Of a stretch of 64,000 nucleotides of DNA, positions 21,851 to 33,461 are shown piece after piece. This DNA is from Salvia splendens (lineage: Eukaryota; Streptophyta; Magnoliopsida; Lamiales; Lamiaceae), in assembly GCF_004379255.2 (NCBI RefSeq), contig NC_056042.1, positions 13,439,901 to 13,503,900 on the forward strand. The letters run 5' to 3'. The notes beneath the pieces were generated by a model. The model was not told the DNA's origin. It did not search any database and saw nothing but the letters and a program-made list of their open reading frames with translations. The position numbers and the translations under genes were made by a program. How positions within the stretch are numbered: position 1 is the first letter of the stretch; the number at the start of each line of letters is the position of its first letter.

Positions 21851-24019
21851 TCAAGGCTTCGATCGGTATCCCCATGGATTCTGGCTTGCCCACTTCCATT
21901 GGTCTCTACACATTTCATCGATGCCATACTTCGCCCTAAAAACAACATAGGATTACAGATCAAAACGGCTAGCAAATTGAATATGCGAATATTCAACAGA
22001 AACGATATAGTGTATATATATACTTACTTCCAACCAAGCTCTCTCTCAGCCTTGTATGTTGACGCATAAACAGCTGTTGCATCTCCCGGTCGTCTTGGAC
22101 AGAGTTTAATAGGGAGTTTCTGTAAGAAATGAAAATGTTCCAAGTATATAAACTAGTTCAGCACGTATACAAGTTTCGTGTTTTCCAAACCATACCTTTC
22201 CTGATGCCTTCTCGAAAGCTGACACCATTTCAAGAACGGATGTGCCACGACCAGTCCCCAAGTTATAGGCAACGCAACCTCAAATATGAAAATTGGACGA
22301 ATCAATAAGGTGAAGCATATGCTGCTCTATTTAATACCATTAACGAGTGTATTCACCTATGTCATTGTGTTGCAGAAGCTTCTCCAGTGCAACAACGTGG
22401 CCATCTGCCAAATCCATAACATGGATGTAGTCGCGAATCTGCTAAGAAGAAACTGGAAAACATAGTATCTTGGAATAGAATTAAATACAACAAAAGCTCA
22501 AAATAAACAAGGAGAGATGTAGTTCTACAAGCTTTTGCAAATACCCTAAACATGTTCTTTAACTTCCTCGTGTATTCTAAAGTATTCGAGTCTTTTGTAG
22601 TACTAAAAAAGAACTCTACGAATTGCATACGAAAAAAATCACTTAACATCGCTTAAAACATCAGATTAGCCTACATACCGCGCTACCATCAGGTGTGGGA
22701 TAATCATGACCATAAACATTTAACTCGGGTAATCTACCAACAGCCACTTGTGTTATATAAGGCATAAGATTGTTGGGGATTCCTCTAGGGTCCTCTCCAA
22801 GCATGCCGCTCTCGTGGGCCCCAACCGGGTTGAAGTATCTGAGCAAAATTATTCTCCATTTTTGGTCTGCCTTGTGCAGATCTCGAGCAATTTCTTCAAG
22901 AAAGAGCTATTGAGAAAACAAGAAATATGTTAAATTTAGGTCTCCACTGATACAACATTTTCTTGAGACTCAACCTTGAAATCACAAGTGGTCTTAAGAG
23001 GACAGACCTTAGTGCGACCGTAAGGGTTCATAGCCTTCAACTCAAAGTCTTCAACACAAGGGATTTTATCAGGCTGACCATAAACTGTTGCAGACGAGGA
23101 GAAAACCAACTACACACAAAGCAACAATATATGATGAGACTAAGTTATATCTAATCCACCAAACCAAACCAAATAACTCTAATTAAGAGAGATAGATCAC
23201 CAAATCTTTTGCTTAGATAAAATACATCAGAGATGGTGATGAATCATGTAATTCTTGAAGTTGACATTATATCACAATTAATACTATTAAAATGCTTATA
23301 TGATTAGTAGAGGAACATAGCATACCTTTTTACAGTTATATTTAGCCATGACTTTGTATAAATTAATAGATCCAACCAAATTGTTGTCAAAATATCTCAT
23401 GGGATTAGCAACACTCTCACCAACAGCTTTAAGCCCAGCAAAATGGATCACTGCGTCAAATCTATCAGAGAAAGTTAAAGAGTTATAGCCTCTCCAACCA
23501 TTTACACTAAACTCAAACTTAAAAGAATATTCTCTATATTATACTTTTTTTACTCATAAAATTGAATTTTTTTTATTAGTTTAGTGTAAACCTAAAAATA
23601 GGCTAATTACCTATCTCATTTTAAGTTTTAATGTAAGATTGGAAATGATCTTATAACGAACAGAAAAGCAGAGCCTTCCAAAAAGAAGAAAATTTACTTG
23701 GTCTGAGAAAACAATATCTCCAAATCATCCAGGTTTGTGATATCCCCCTGCATATGCAGATTATGCAATCAACACAAAAACATCAATGAGAACGGAAGTG
23801 CTTTAATGAAAGTGAATATACCAAATGGAAATGGAGATTGTTGGAGAGTTGGGGGCCGACCAGCTCCCTGACTTTGTCAAGGGATTCTTGGACGGCGTTG
23901 TCGAGATTGTCTAAGACGGAGACAGCGAAGCCGGCGTTGAGCAGCTGCAGCACGGTGTGTGTGCCGATGAAGCCCGCGCCACCACTCACCAAAATCGATT
24001 CTTTCCTGCCCAAAACCAT
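21851..24019 (-). CDS. UGE: UDP-glucose 4-epimerase (UDP-galactose 4-epimerase)
   Basis: The only intact host gene seen. Exons on the minus strand are 24,019-23,822; 23,747-23,698; 23,461-23,326; 23,109-23,008; 22,906-22,679; 22,438-22,357; 22,278-22,196; 22,119-22,028; 21,935-21,851. All eight introns are GT-AG, and the sum is 1,056 bases, 351 residues plus stop, the usual length. The enzyme interconverts UDP-glucose and UDP-galactose with bound NAD+, in the cytosol, and feeds cell-wall and glycolipid synthesis; plant members can also act on UDP-xylose/arabinose. Visible family marks are the Rossmann motif GGAGFIG (13-19), SSSATVYG (132-139, catalytic Ser134), YGRTK (Tyr158, Lys162 of the Tyr-x3-Lys pair), [12 protein letters not shown] and a C-terminal [14 protein letters not shown] chose ATG 24,017-24,019 because it begins the conserved N-terminus. 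The member number within the family is not decidable here. Confidence 0.96.
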
Positions 24020-24217
24020 TCTGCTGCTTCTCAATTGTGATCAGATCAACAAAGCTCCCGATTTTGGGATTTTAAATACAAAATAGGATGAGGAGTCAGT
24101 GTCAGAGTTTTGAGTAGAAAGCGGAACACAATCTAACTTGCGCTCTTTTTCACGGAATGCTATGGATTCTTATTTATTTTAAGTGACAAAGTTAATCCCC
24201 GTAAAACTTTTTTACTA

Positions 24218-24808
24218 CTCCCTCAGGGTCCCAAATAGTAAGTTAGAGCATCCGGATGTCCGGGCTGATAAGCGACCAGCTAGCAGCTCGTCCATCGCGG
24301 ACGTCCACTATTGGAGCCGGCGAATGGATGACGGACGAGAGGTTGTTCGTGGTGGGGAGGCGTTAGCCGGTCGCTCGTCCGCTATTGTGGTCAGGCGACG
24401 GACGAGAGCATTTTTTTTTATTTAATGAAATTATTATTGCACTTTCTCCGTCTGTATTCGTGTCGAATTTTTAATTCCGTATTTGTGAATTTGTTATTAT
24501 TGTGCTTGACTATTGGTTAGTCCTAGTGCTAGGCTATTATTGTGCAGTTGGATGTCCTAGTGACGTGGCAGGAGATATTTTTGGAATGTCCTAGTGCTAG
24601 GCTATTGGGATGTCCGTCCTACTGTGGATGTTCTTACGATGAAACATTTGAACATGAAGATTAAGAATTAGAAAATGAATTTAAATAAAAATAAAAAGAA
24701 AAAGAAGGAAAAAAATAGATGATGGAATAAAATAAGAAAGATTAGACGTTTTGTTTTTTGTCAAAAAAAGAAAATGATTCTACAAAACAATTTAGTTGAG
24801 TGAGGGAG
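24218..24808. mobile_element. Stowaway-like MITE hosting a second MITE
   Basis: The ends CTCCCTCAGGGTCCC and (inverted) CTCCCTCACTCAACT are flanked by TA (24,216-24,217 and 24,809-24,810). Its own sequence is only about 200 bp; the rest is the inserted element at 24,246-24,633. It lies about 200 bp upstream of the epimerase start codon. Confidence 0.7.
24246..24633. mobile_element. PIF/Harbinger-like MITE
   Basis: The ends GAGCATCCGGATGTCC and (inverted) GAACATCCACAGTAGGACGG are flanked by TTA (24,243-24,245 and 24,634-24,636). It is non-coding, with repeated GGATGTCC and CTAGTGCTAGGCTATTG strings. It belongs to the same superfamily as 15,576-19,436 but is a different subfamily. Confidence 0.75.
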
Positions 24809-24810
24809 TA

Positions 24811-25683
24811 TTAGTTAAATTCCGTCTAATTACACTGTTTAATTTTTTTTTATTTCCTAAATTGTGGTAGTGTAATTTTAGCTTATATGATCATCATCCC
24901 CGTTGTACATTTAACATTATTTATTGTTTTAGCATATATTTATTTGAAATTAAAGAAAAAACTAATAAATTGAACTTTAATTTTATGAATTTCATAAAAT
25001 TAAAAATATCAATAATATTTTTAATTTATTATAATAAAATGAAATATATAAAATTAAATAAATAATTATAAATAATGAAAGTGATTGCACATATTATATG
25101 TAGCCTATCATTTTTCTGTATTACATGTAGCCTATCAGTTTTCTATACATATGTAACAAGTTATTTTCACAAACATGTACGCTTACATTATAAAAACAAG
25201 TAGCTCGTTTTAGTTATTGCTTTTGAAAATATGCAACCTAGATTTAATGCACAGCCAAAGTAAGGAATTTGAATTCTTCCTAATCTATAAAAGGAATTTG
25301 AATTCTTCCTAATCTATAAAATCAATAACCTCAAATCCCAATCTACGTTGAGTAATTTTTATTACTAAAATTTATAGTAGTACATTATAATGTAAATTAG
25401 GAAAAGTAAATAAAACCAGTTGTGATGAGTGTATGGATTGGGCGAGAAATTATGGGTGGAGAGAGAAAACACAAAACAGCATATGCATTGCATGGGATGG
25501 TTGTTAAATGTCTGCCGTATCTTATCTTACACGTCATATTTCGGCGTTACGTCTCTCTCACCTCATCATTAATTTTGTCGACTAATAATAATGTACTCCA
25601 GTTGTTATTTTCGTGACATATAATAATATTCTAAATTAGAATTTTGATTATAATAAGTTTATAAGGTGCAGTTGCGACTTCAT
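24811..25683. other. Non-coding AT-rich spacer
   Basis: No gene seen. Includes a two-copy 29-bp tandem repeat at 25,262-25,319 (unit with GGAATTTGAATTCTTCC, itself containing GGAATTTGAATTC, a near-palindrome), and two copies of ATGTAGCCTATCA near 25,099 and 25,126. Confidence 0.6.
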
Positions 25684-25692
25684 GATTTTAAA

Positions 25693-26601
25693 CAATGTTT
25701 TAAAAATCGGACCGGCAAGCGAACCGGCGACGTTACTGGTTCACGGTTCAACCGGTCGAACCACCGGTCTAACTATTTTACTGTTGCAAATATATATAAA
25801 AATATATTAAATTTAGTAAATGATTTACAATTAATAATATATCACAAAACATTAAACCTTATAGATAATTAGTGATGTATAAATATAAATAATATTAAAA
25901 TTTAGTAAATATATTCACATATATATATTTAATATTAGTTAGTCTAGATAAAAAATTTAATATTTCATGTATTAAAATAGATAATGTTTATATTAATTTA
26001 AGAAAATTTATTTCGTAAAATAATATATAATTAAATACGAATTAAGTACTTATTAATTAGTTTAGATAAGATTATTCATTAATGTCAATAGCTAGGTATA
26101 TAAATTAAGTATGTAATATAAAAAATTTATTTATAGTAAATAATGAATTTTATATGGTACTAATAATAATATAGGTGGTAAGTAGAGCATCATTAAAATA
26201 TAAAGGATGATAATTATATATATTATAATTAACAATTATATTAAAGAATAATAAAATTAAAATGAATTATTAGTTTTTATAGATAAAATTAATGGTTAAT
26301 GTATAAAAATATTTAATGTTCAAATTGTTCCATGAGCCCATGTGGTGGAGTGGTAGTGGTCTTCTTAACTAGAAGAGAGGTCATGAGTTCAACCTCTACC
26401 AACAACAAATTTTAAAGAATTTTGAAAAAAAATAGAAAACCGGTTTCCGGTTCACGGTCCAACCGGTCTGACCGGTCGGTTCCACCGATTCACGGCGGTT
26501 CAATGCAATGGTGGTTTAAAGGGGTGAACCGGACCGGACTACCTACCGGTTCGCGGTCTGACCGGTCGAACTGGCCTGTCCGGTCCGGTTTTTAAAACAT
26601 T
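25693..26601. mobile_element. Non-autonomous Mutator-like element
   Basis: Ends are CAATGTTTTAAAAATCGGAC and, inverted, AATGTTTTAAAAACCGGACC. The sequence GATTTTAAA is repeated exactly at 25,684-25,692 and 26,602-26,610, a 9-bp target duplication typical of Mutator-like elements. The GC-rich arms are full of ACCGGT and CGGTTC strings, around an AT-rich middle. It has no open frame. A tRNA-like piece lies at 26,333-26,405. Confidence 0.8.
26333..26405 (+). other. tRNA-like segment, probable SINE head or degenerate tRNA
   Basis: TGGTGGAGTGG fits a polymerase III A box and GAGTTCAACCT a weak B box about 45 bases later. TCTTC-TTAACTA-GAAGA forms a perfect 5-bp stem with a 7-base loop in the anticodon position. 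The acceptor and T arms do not pair well, so this is not a functional tRNA; an A-rich stretch follows, as in tRNA-derived SINEs. Confidence 0.4.
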
Positions 26602-26759
26602 GATTTTAAAGATGAAATTCAAAAATAATTTATAACATGGTTTCTCTTTATGTTTATGTGTTTCTTTACGTTTCTGTTTATCTATACTACACAATTATTC
26701 TATTCTGTCACAACAAACTTGTATCAAAGCTTGGTTTTCGGACTAGGGTATTGAATTCC

Positions 26760-27000
26760 GCATCTAGGCATGCACAAACCGAATGGGACCGACGGTTAAC
26801 CGCCGGTTCATAAACCGGAACTGAAACCGGCGCGGCGGCGGACGGTTCGGCGGTTCACACTGTCCGGTTCAAGTTCAACGAAATGTGAAACCGGAACCGC
26901 CGGTTCAACGGTTAAACTGGCAGATCATTAAAATTAAAAAAAAATTATTTATAAAATTTGATTTTTATATTAAAAAACAATTTTTACAAATAAATGAATA
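26760..27000. mobile_element. CCGGTT-rich element remnant
   Basis: About 180 bp rich in AACCGGAAC and CGGCGGTTC strings starting near GCACAAACCGAATGGG, followed by an AT-rich tail cut by Athila element A at 27,001. It is compositionally like the arms of the Mutator-like element upstream but not the same sequence. No target duplication can be assigned. Confidence 0.4.
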
Positions 27001-27305
27001 TGATGAGGCTCGTTTCATGCATGTGTTCTGTGATAGTACTGCACCCAATTCTACTATCTAACGTGCGAATATGAGCCATGTGTGTATGAAAGTTCGCCAT
27101 ATTCAAAGGAAGAACTAATCAACTAGGCGGACAGACAAATCGAGGAAAAAGAGTGAAACTGTTGCGTGAACGGATTAAGTCAGATCAATCGGAGCCACAG
27201 GAGTTCCCGCATAGAAGATGGAGCTAAAAACCCCTACCAAAAGCCAAGGGCATGAATGATATTTCGAGAGGACGGTACCCTAGGGATCAGAGCCCTACGC
27301 CTCTC

Positions 27306-27313
27306 TATAAATA
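27306..27313 (+). promoter_or_regulatory. TATA box in 5' LTR of A
   Basis: CTCTCTATAAATAGCAAGCC, conserved at 59,375-59,382 in the 3' LTR. Confidence 0.6.
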
Positions 27314-28182
27314 GCAAGCCAAGCGCGAGTTAGGGGGGGCAGATAGAGAGAAACACATTCCTGATTTCAGCTCTCTTCAAGGGCTAAAATGGGAGCTCCC
27401 AACACTCAACACTCCTGAATTCTGTCACTCACACACTTGGTCTTAGTTTAGTTTAGCAGCGTGGTGTGTTAGTTTTATCAGCTCTATCTTTTAGTTCTGT
27501 AATTCCGCTTCGAGAAGAAGTGATGAAACAATTTCTACTCTTAGTTCTTTTTACTTCTAGTTTATGCTTAACGTTCAGACTTGGATGTGTTGATTCGGTG
27601 ATTTCAGTTTATTGATCAATGTTTTGTGGAAGTTTGTTATTATGCTTGAATTCTCTGATCTACTTTTGATTTCCTATTTACGATGCATATCTTTGCTCAA
27701 GTATTTTGTTGCGGTTTGATTTGGTTAGATCCGAGTCTTTGATTTATATTTATATCTGATAGATGAGTTGGTATTTCCGCATGATTATGGATGAGTTGCG
27801 GAGAAAATTATGGATGAAGTGCTTTAGGATGTTTAGATCTGATAGATGAGTTGGTATTTCCGCATGATTATGGGTTAGTTTCTTATTCACGTGAGTGTAG
27901 TTTACTTCTTGGGGGCAGATTTTTAAATTTACAAATTGTTATGATAAGATTTGTTGTTTTAGAATGTTCAGATTTGATTATGCTTTGTGTTTTATGTTGA
28001 TTCCGTGAAGAAGATGAAGTTGTTAGAAAAGTTTTACTTTATAGTACGTTTTGCAGGAGACTGACAGTTATCCACTTTATTCTGTTTGTCCATTTCAAGA
28101 AATTACGTGATGAGTTGATCAAGTAGATTTTATTTCGCTTAAGTAAGTGGATCAGTTTAGTCTCTCAAGTAAAGTAGTTTAA

Positions 28183-28309
28183 CTTAACCCACCCCTAGAA
28201 AGCGTGGCCGCAACCATTCCTATTCATGTCCGCAACCAATGTAAAACACATCATCTCTGTGGGATCGATCCTTACTTCCATATACTAGTTAATAGTATTG
28301 TGGGTTAAG
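28183..28309 (+). other. Conserved LTR stem-loop, A 5' LTR
   Basis: CTTAACCCAC (28,183-28,192) pairs perfectly with GTGGGTTAAG (28,300-28,309) around 107 nt. The loop contains GTGGGATCGATCC. In B and C the same stem is CCTCAACCCA / TGGGTTGAGG. Confidence 0.6.
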
Positions 28310-28522
28310 GTTTTGAAATCACTTTTGAGCTCTCATTCAAGTCGGATATAAGTCAAGTTGACCAGTCTGATTTTCCACTGGATCCACACGCCAGCATTTT
28401 GCAGGTAGAAGACATACATCTGGCCAGCTGGATCAGTTTGACGATTTAACTTGAGTAATCCAAAACATCAGTAGACAAAGAGAAGAGAGCAGGCGACACC
28501 ACAAAGAAAGCAAACTTTCAAA

Positions 28523-28540
28523 TGGCGTCGTTGCCGGGGA
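28523..28540 (+). promoter_or_regulatory. Primer binding site, tRNA-Asp type
   Basis: TGGCGTCGTTGCCGGGGA lies two bases inside the 5' LTR. The complement of the tRNA-Asp 3' end is TGGCGCCGTTGCCGGGGA; one base differs. This primer is characteristic of Athila-type elements. Confidence 0.85.
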
Positions 28541-28819
28541 TGATGACGTTTATCCTACATTTGTTGCAAGACACTTTGGTGTACATATTGTTAATATTTT
28601 CTTCCTTTTGTTTTCAATTGAGAGAGAGCTCATGGAAACAACATTAGAGAATCAATGTCCTTATCTATGTGGATCAAGCGTTTTCCCTGCTGTTGTGGAC
28701 CAAAGGAACTACTGGAGCAAGAGAACACATAGATGGGCGGAGCGTCTCTGGTTTTGCTTAAGAATTTTAGTGTAAATTTTGTAAATAAACTCTTTGTTGT
28801 TTTTTTTTGTTTTCCCCAA

Positions 28820-29560
28820 TTCGACGACACCGAGTTCAGGAGGCAGACAGAAGAAGAAGAAGAAGAAGAAGAAGAAGAAGAACCAAATGTTGTCCAACCT
28901 AGACTACCTTCTAGTCAGCCAGTTGACTCAGATGCCAACCGTGAAGAAAGTCAGGACATCATCTTCATGAGTCCGCTAGGATCAATTGCCTGCCTAGAGG
29001 AGGTAGAAACTACCATTGTTGGTGATCAGGAGGATGATCCAGAGATAGGGTCACTCTATGCCCACGATGAGAACAAACCAGCCCATGCTATCTCTAACAC
29101 CTCCGGTCAAGAAGCAATATATATCAAACCAGACTTGCTGGTCGGTTTACCCGCATTCTTGGGAGCTAGTACCGAAAGGCCAATCAAGTTCTTGCGTGAG
29201 TTCGACAAAATTTGTAGGATGCAGAAAAGGCCAAATGGGTCAAGTGAGGAGGACTTCAAGCTAAGGGTCGTCTCTCTCTCTTTGAAGGATGAAGCAGATA
29301 CTTGGTTCAGAGGGTTATCACCAAACACCATCAAGTCAAGGCCGGAATTCAAGGAGGAGTTTCTCAACCACTTCTTTCCAGCATCAAAGACAAGTGCACT
29401 TCGAAGGGAAATCAGGGAAGCTACTCAGGGGTGAAGAGAGCTTAAGTAAATATTGGCAAAGATACAAGGGTCTTTTGGACGCATGCCCAAACCACAACAT
29501 GTTAGAAGTGGAGATCTATTAAAGATTCTACGATGAGATGGATGCGAAAAACAAAGACCT
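28820..29560 (+). pseudogene. gag of Athila element A
   Basis: The open frame to 29,434 contains an acidic run encoded by a (GAA)n microsatellite (28,849-28,881), then the retrotransposon gag core: LVGLPAFLGASTERPIKFLR, EFDKICRMQKRPNG, FKLRVVSLSLKDEADTWF, LSPNTIKSRPEFKEEFLNHF and FPASKTSALRREI. This is the capsid-like domain of Ty3/gypsy gag (PF03732 family). A frameshift near 29,425 moves the next motif, ESLSKYWQRYKGLLDACPNH, into another frame, and a stop cuts it at about 29,520. No zinc knuckle is evident. The start codon is uncertain because the frame is open upstream into non-homologous leader. Confidence 0.8.
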
Positions 29561-31346
29561 GGCGAACTCATCAAGTGGGGGAAGTTTTTCCAAATCACCC
29601 ACAAGCTTCCTCAGTCAAGACCCAACCCAGACTGACTAAGTAAGTCACCGCCAGAGCACGGGTGAGATCTGGAATGCAAACATGAGTTGGAATCCTACGG
29701 AGAACAGAGGAGCAGCCGAGCCCCGCCTTAATGGAGCTGGTATGAGGACAATCCACCTCTCCCATACCAGTCAGAACCATATCCAACTGCCACCCAAATG
29801 TCCACATGGCAAATGGGATATCCAGACCACCAACCTTAACGTGATTCTCAAGATTATGGATCTAGTCAGCCAGAATACCAAACTGACTACTCTAGTTATT
29901 ATCCACCTTCCCAAGATCATCTCCCAACATGGCAAGGTGAGGACTGGCAAACTCAAAGCCCCCAGTCTCACCAAGACCTAGTCTATCTCAGTCAGAATCA
30001 ATATAACCCTCATCCTCAACAAGACTATGAACCACCCTTGGATAGGGGTTTGCACACAAATTCTACAGAATGAAGGATTGGGGGATTGATTATATCCCAG
30101 CAGAGCATGAGGCGTTGCTTAAGGTCAAATGCCGAGCTGACCCTGGAAATGCAACAGACGTATGATGAGTAAAAATCCAGCATGGATGAAATGATTAAGC
30201 AAGTTTCCCTGCTAGCTGATATCATGAAGGGGATACAAGATGACATAGCAAGGTCTGTTGAGAACAAGCGGATGGAGGATGAAGAAGGTGTATTCAATTC
30301 TGAAGATAAGGGACTGACAAATGCAGAGCAAGAGTCGAGAATGCCACTGGAAAGGAGAAGAGAGGTGAGAACTGTTGAGTTCGAGTCAACAGGAGAGGAG
30401 TCCCGAGCCAAAGAAAAGTCAATCGTCACGCCTCTCATGGACGGCATGACATGCGAAACTCCAGAGGAAGCGAGTGATGAACCTCAAGGGAAGGAAAAAG
30501 ATACCCTAAGCGTTGTGAAGAATTCGACGCTACAGTATTCTACCGCCAGACAAGAACAGGGCATGACTTCGAAGATGGAATAAAGAAAATTGCACCGGAG
30601 TGAAGGCAGAAAATTCACCAGGAGAGAGACCACCCCCGGTTATAGATAAGCCAGATGGATGCTACGAAGAGGAAGGGCCAAGCCCAGGAGATGAAAGAGC
30701 TGGGAAAGGAGCTGCGAAGATAATTCACTGTAAGCAACTGAGGCAGTGGCCTAAGCCGCCTAAGGTGGGAAAGCCTCTTGACCCTGGACTACGCCCCATG
30801 GAAAAGAGAAAAGTGCAAGGAGCCTACAAGAATCATAAGAAGAAACGGGAACCCTTGATGGTGATGTACCCTCGAAAGAACAGATGGACAGAAGGAACTA
30901 CTAGAAGAAAAGTTGTCTCAGGATCTCCAGTAACAGGGAAATTCCCCAACGGATCGCCGACCTATGAACTGATCAAGTTAAAAGAAAGCTCAGGATCACT
31001 TGATCCGGCTAATTACAAGAATGGCGGCAGGGACCGAAGGATGGAAGATTGTGAAGAGGGAAGGAAGCTGCTAGCTAACGAGCACAAAGTTTCGATGGCT
31101 ACAAGCAGGGTAGAAAGTACTACTCACCCAGTCTTGGTGGGATTCAAAATCAATCAAGCTCAAACAAGCAAGGGTCAACTTGCAAGCGAATCGATCCACC
31201 ACATTCTGGGAATTACAATGTTTCAGGGAAGTGTCCTATTCCATAACCTTATCTTACTATTCCATCTGGGCGAGAAAATTGTAAATAAGTCTGTAATGTG
31301 CGTAGCGGGAGAAACCCTGCCACTCATGCTCAACTTGATCAAGTAA
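29561..31346 (+). pseudogene. Element A middle region, unrecognised open stretches
   Basis: Open stretches at 30,182-30,583 and 30,600-31,346 are highly charged (many E, K, R; for example DEMIKQVSLLADIMKG, KKREPLMVMYPRKNRW). They lie where gag C-terminus and pol should be, but show no protease, reverse transcriptase, RNase H or integrase motif. Most likely a decayed or replaced pol region. I do not recognise the second stretch. Confidence 0.45.
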
Positions 31347-31699
31347 TAAATGGTCTAGCACAACTCTTGAAATTCATTTGCTCAACTCATTTACACTTGT
31401 ATGAGCAAAGCATTGGATTAATTGAATTCCGAGAGTTGCCCGCGACTTGGAATAAAGTTTTTGTTTTTATTTCAGAAAATGGAAAAAATATTTTTTCGAA
31501 AAAGAAAAAATCTTGGATGTATCTGGGAGGTATTTTTATTTTCAACGCGTTGTCATTAGACTCTTGTAGAAAATCTCTGACCAGTACTCCACAAAAATCT
31601 CTTATTTTGTTTCTTTCATAAGTAAGGATTTGATTGGAAAGGTAAGAGACAGAGAATTACTGCGCAATTTTGTTTTTAACAGGAATAGGTAAAAGGGGG

Positions 31700-31922
31700 G
31701 GGGGGAATCAGAAAAGTTTGAAATTCAAAATCTGGCGTAGAAGGCGAACGGTCGCTGATGTCATGGCAACCGTTCCCTCTCCCCCTTTTTCACCCCTATT
31801 TTATTAAACTTCATTCTCTCTCTCACCTTTTCACACTCTAGCAAACCCTTTGCACTCTTACTTCTTGAATTCCTAATTTCGTATTTCTTAGTTTCAGGCG
31901 AAGTCACTCTCCATCATCACCC
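31700..31922 (+). promoter_or_regulatory. Pyrimidine-rich leader of the env-like gene (A)
   Basis: GCGAACGG...GCAACCGTTCCCTC, then a C/T-rich stretch (TCTCTCTCTCACC) and TTAGTTTCAG, a good splice acceptor, lead to ATG 31,923. C has a similar block before its env-like open frame (minus strand, about 53,250-53,430, with GCAACCGTTCCC and CTCTCTCACTC). It could be a spliced leader or an internal promoter for the third gene. Confidence 0.45.
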
Positions 31923-33461
31923 ATGGACAAATCACCCGCCTCTAGCCAGTCCCAGAAGCCTTTAGCCAGAAACCATGATACCTCCAACTCCCCAGTCAAT
32001 GACATCGCCAACAGCCGGTACATCTCAACCAACGGAGACGTCCGTGGGTAGTACGTACCTAAGAATTCGTGAAGACATAGTGGGAAGATTCAGCCCGAGT
32101 GGTAAAATGAGTGAAGTTTTTTCTCAACTAGCAAGGAAATTCAAAGATGAAGAGGAACATCTTGACCCTACTGCAATCGGAATTTCAACCAGAACACCGA
32201 TCCATACAGACCCAGCCGAAGCACACGCCCTCGCCACATTAACAACCTCTCAGACTCACTTACCTGTGACAGAGTCCCCAAGAATTTCCGATAAGCGCGA
32301 AGAGAAGGTAGAATTCGAGGAGGAGGTGAAGTCAAGCGAAAGAGAAAGCGACCGAGAGGAGGAGAAAGGCGGAGAAGGAATGGAAGAGGAAGTAGGGAGG
32401 CCAGATGAGGAGAAATCCACCGGACGAGAAAAGGAAGTGGTGGATGAGGACGAGGAAAGATCGGACGATAACGAGGAGACCCTTGATCGGAGGGCGGTTA
32501 GGAGAAGCTCCCGTGCAAGAAGGGGCTGGAGAGAGAAGAACTAGTAAGCCTGCGAGAGGAAGCTGCAATTCTGCTAGCTGCGAAGAGAGAGGCGATAGAA
32601 AGGAGGAGGAAGGGGAAGCAAGTAGCAACCCCTAGCAAGAGTAAAAAATCAAGATCGGCGTCACTAGGCGTAGAGATCCGGGAAGTTGCTACCAATCCTA
32701 CCCAAGCAACCCACTATCAAAAGGAAGAGCAACATATCGGGGCATTTAAGAGGATGGAGGTCGATCTAGACCAAAAGCTGCTGAAGGCTATGGTCTATTT
32801 CGAGGACCCAAAGTTGAAGAGGAACTGTGCGGGAAGAGTATCAGAGTCAAGGCCAGCACAATCCGGGATGCAGATTCACTATCCGTCCCTGCACATGATG
32901 GGAGTCAATGAGAAATTCTTTGGGTACATCAGAGGCATTGGTTTTGGCTGGTTGCTGGAACATGCACCCTATGAGGTGCCAGTTAACTTTGTGAAGGAAT
33001 TCTTTACATCCTTCCACTTTGATTATACTACCGATTTAGACAAGGAGTCCTTCTATTTCCGAGCATTCAATTAGGAGATGGCTATGACCCTCATAGAGTG
33101 GTCATTGAGACTAGGGCTGCTAAGTCCCGAGGCGGACGAGAGAGGGGATTGGTTTTTGCGGGAGATTGGCCAACCCAAATGTACTAAGGTGGTTAACACT
33201 GAGGAAGTGTGGAATTTGATAGGGGCTAAAGGCGTAGACCCTTTCAAAACCAGTGTATCAACAGGGGAAGAGATAGTTGATCCTGTCTTGAGAATGACAC
33301 ATCTCTTTTTGGCCCACAACCTCCTTGGCCAATCAAACAATATTATCACCATGATAGAGTTGTATTTCATGTGGTGCATGCTTGAAAGAGCAGGTTTGTG
33401 CAGGTTCGTGTATTCAACTGATCAGGGGGTGATTCCCAACCTAGTTGTGTCGCTGACATGA
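31923..33461 (+). pseudogene. Env-like third gene of Athila element A
   Basis: The first ATG (31,923, MDKSPASSQSQ) is closed after about 42 codons, while an overlapping frame from 31,975 runs to 32,544 with an acidic low-complexity region. Two further stretches (32,754-33,074 and 33,078-33,461) hold the conserved domain of the plant Athila third open frame ('putative plant transposon protein'): GYIRGIGFGWLLEHAPYEVP, VNFVKEFFTSFHFDYTTDLD, MTLIEWSLRLGLLSPEA, VDPVLRMTHLFLAHNLLG. The same domain occurs in B (45,928-46,233). A stop at 33,072-33,074 and the insertion of B after 33,458 break it. No signal peptide or membrane segment is clear. Confidence 0.7.

Larger units (their letters stand above)
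27001..28520 (+). repeat. 5' LTR of element A
   Basis: Begins TGATGAGGCTCGTTTCATGC and ends GCAAACTTTCA. It is nearly identical to 59,069-60,552 over most of its length. It has an extra partial duplication at about 27,752-27,871 (GATCTGATAGATGAGTTGG twice) where the other LTR has one copy. Confidence 0.92.

Noticed and set aside
26333..26405. Functional tRNA gene (anticodon loop TTAACTA)
   Set aside because: The acceptor and T arms do not pair and the B box is weak; kept only as a tRNA-like segment.
32332..32695. Minus-strand frames rich in Leu and Ser near the A third gene, as membrane proteins
   Set aside because: They are the complement of Glu/Arg-rich coding sequence, which always gives Leu/Ser-rich antisense frames.
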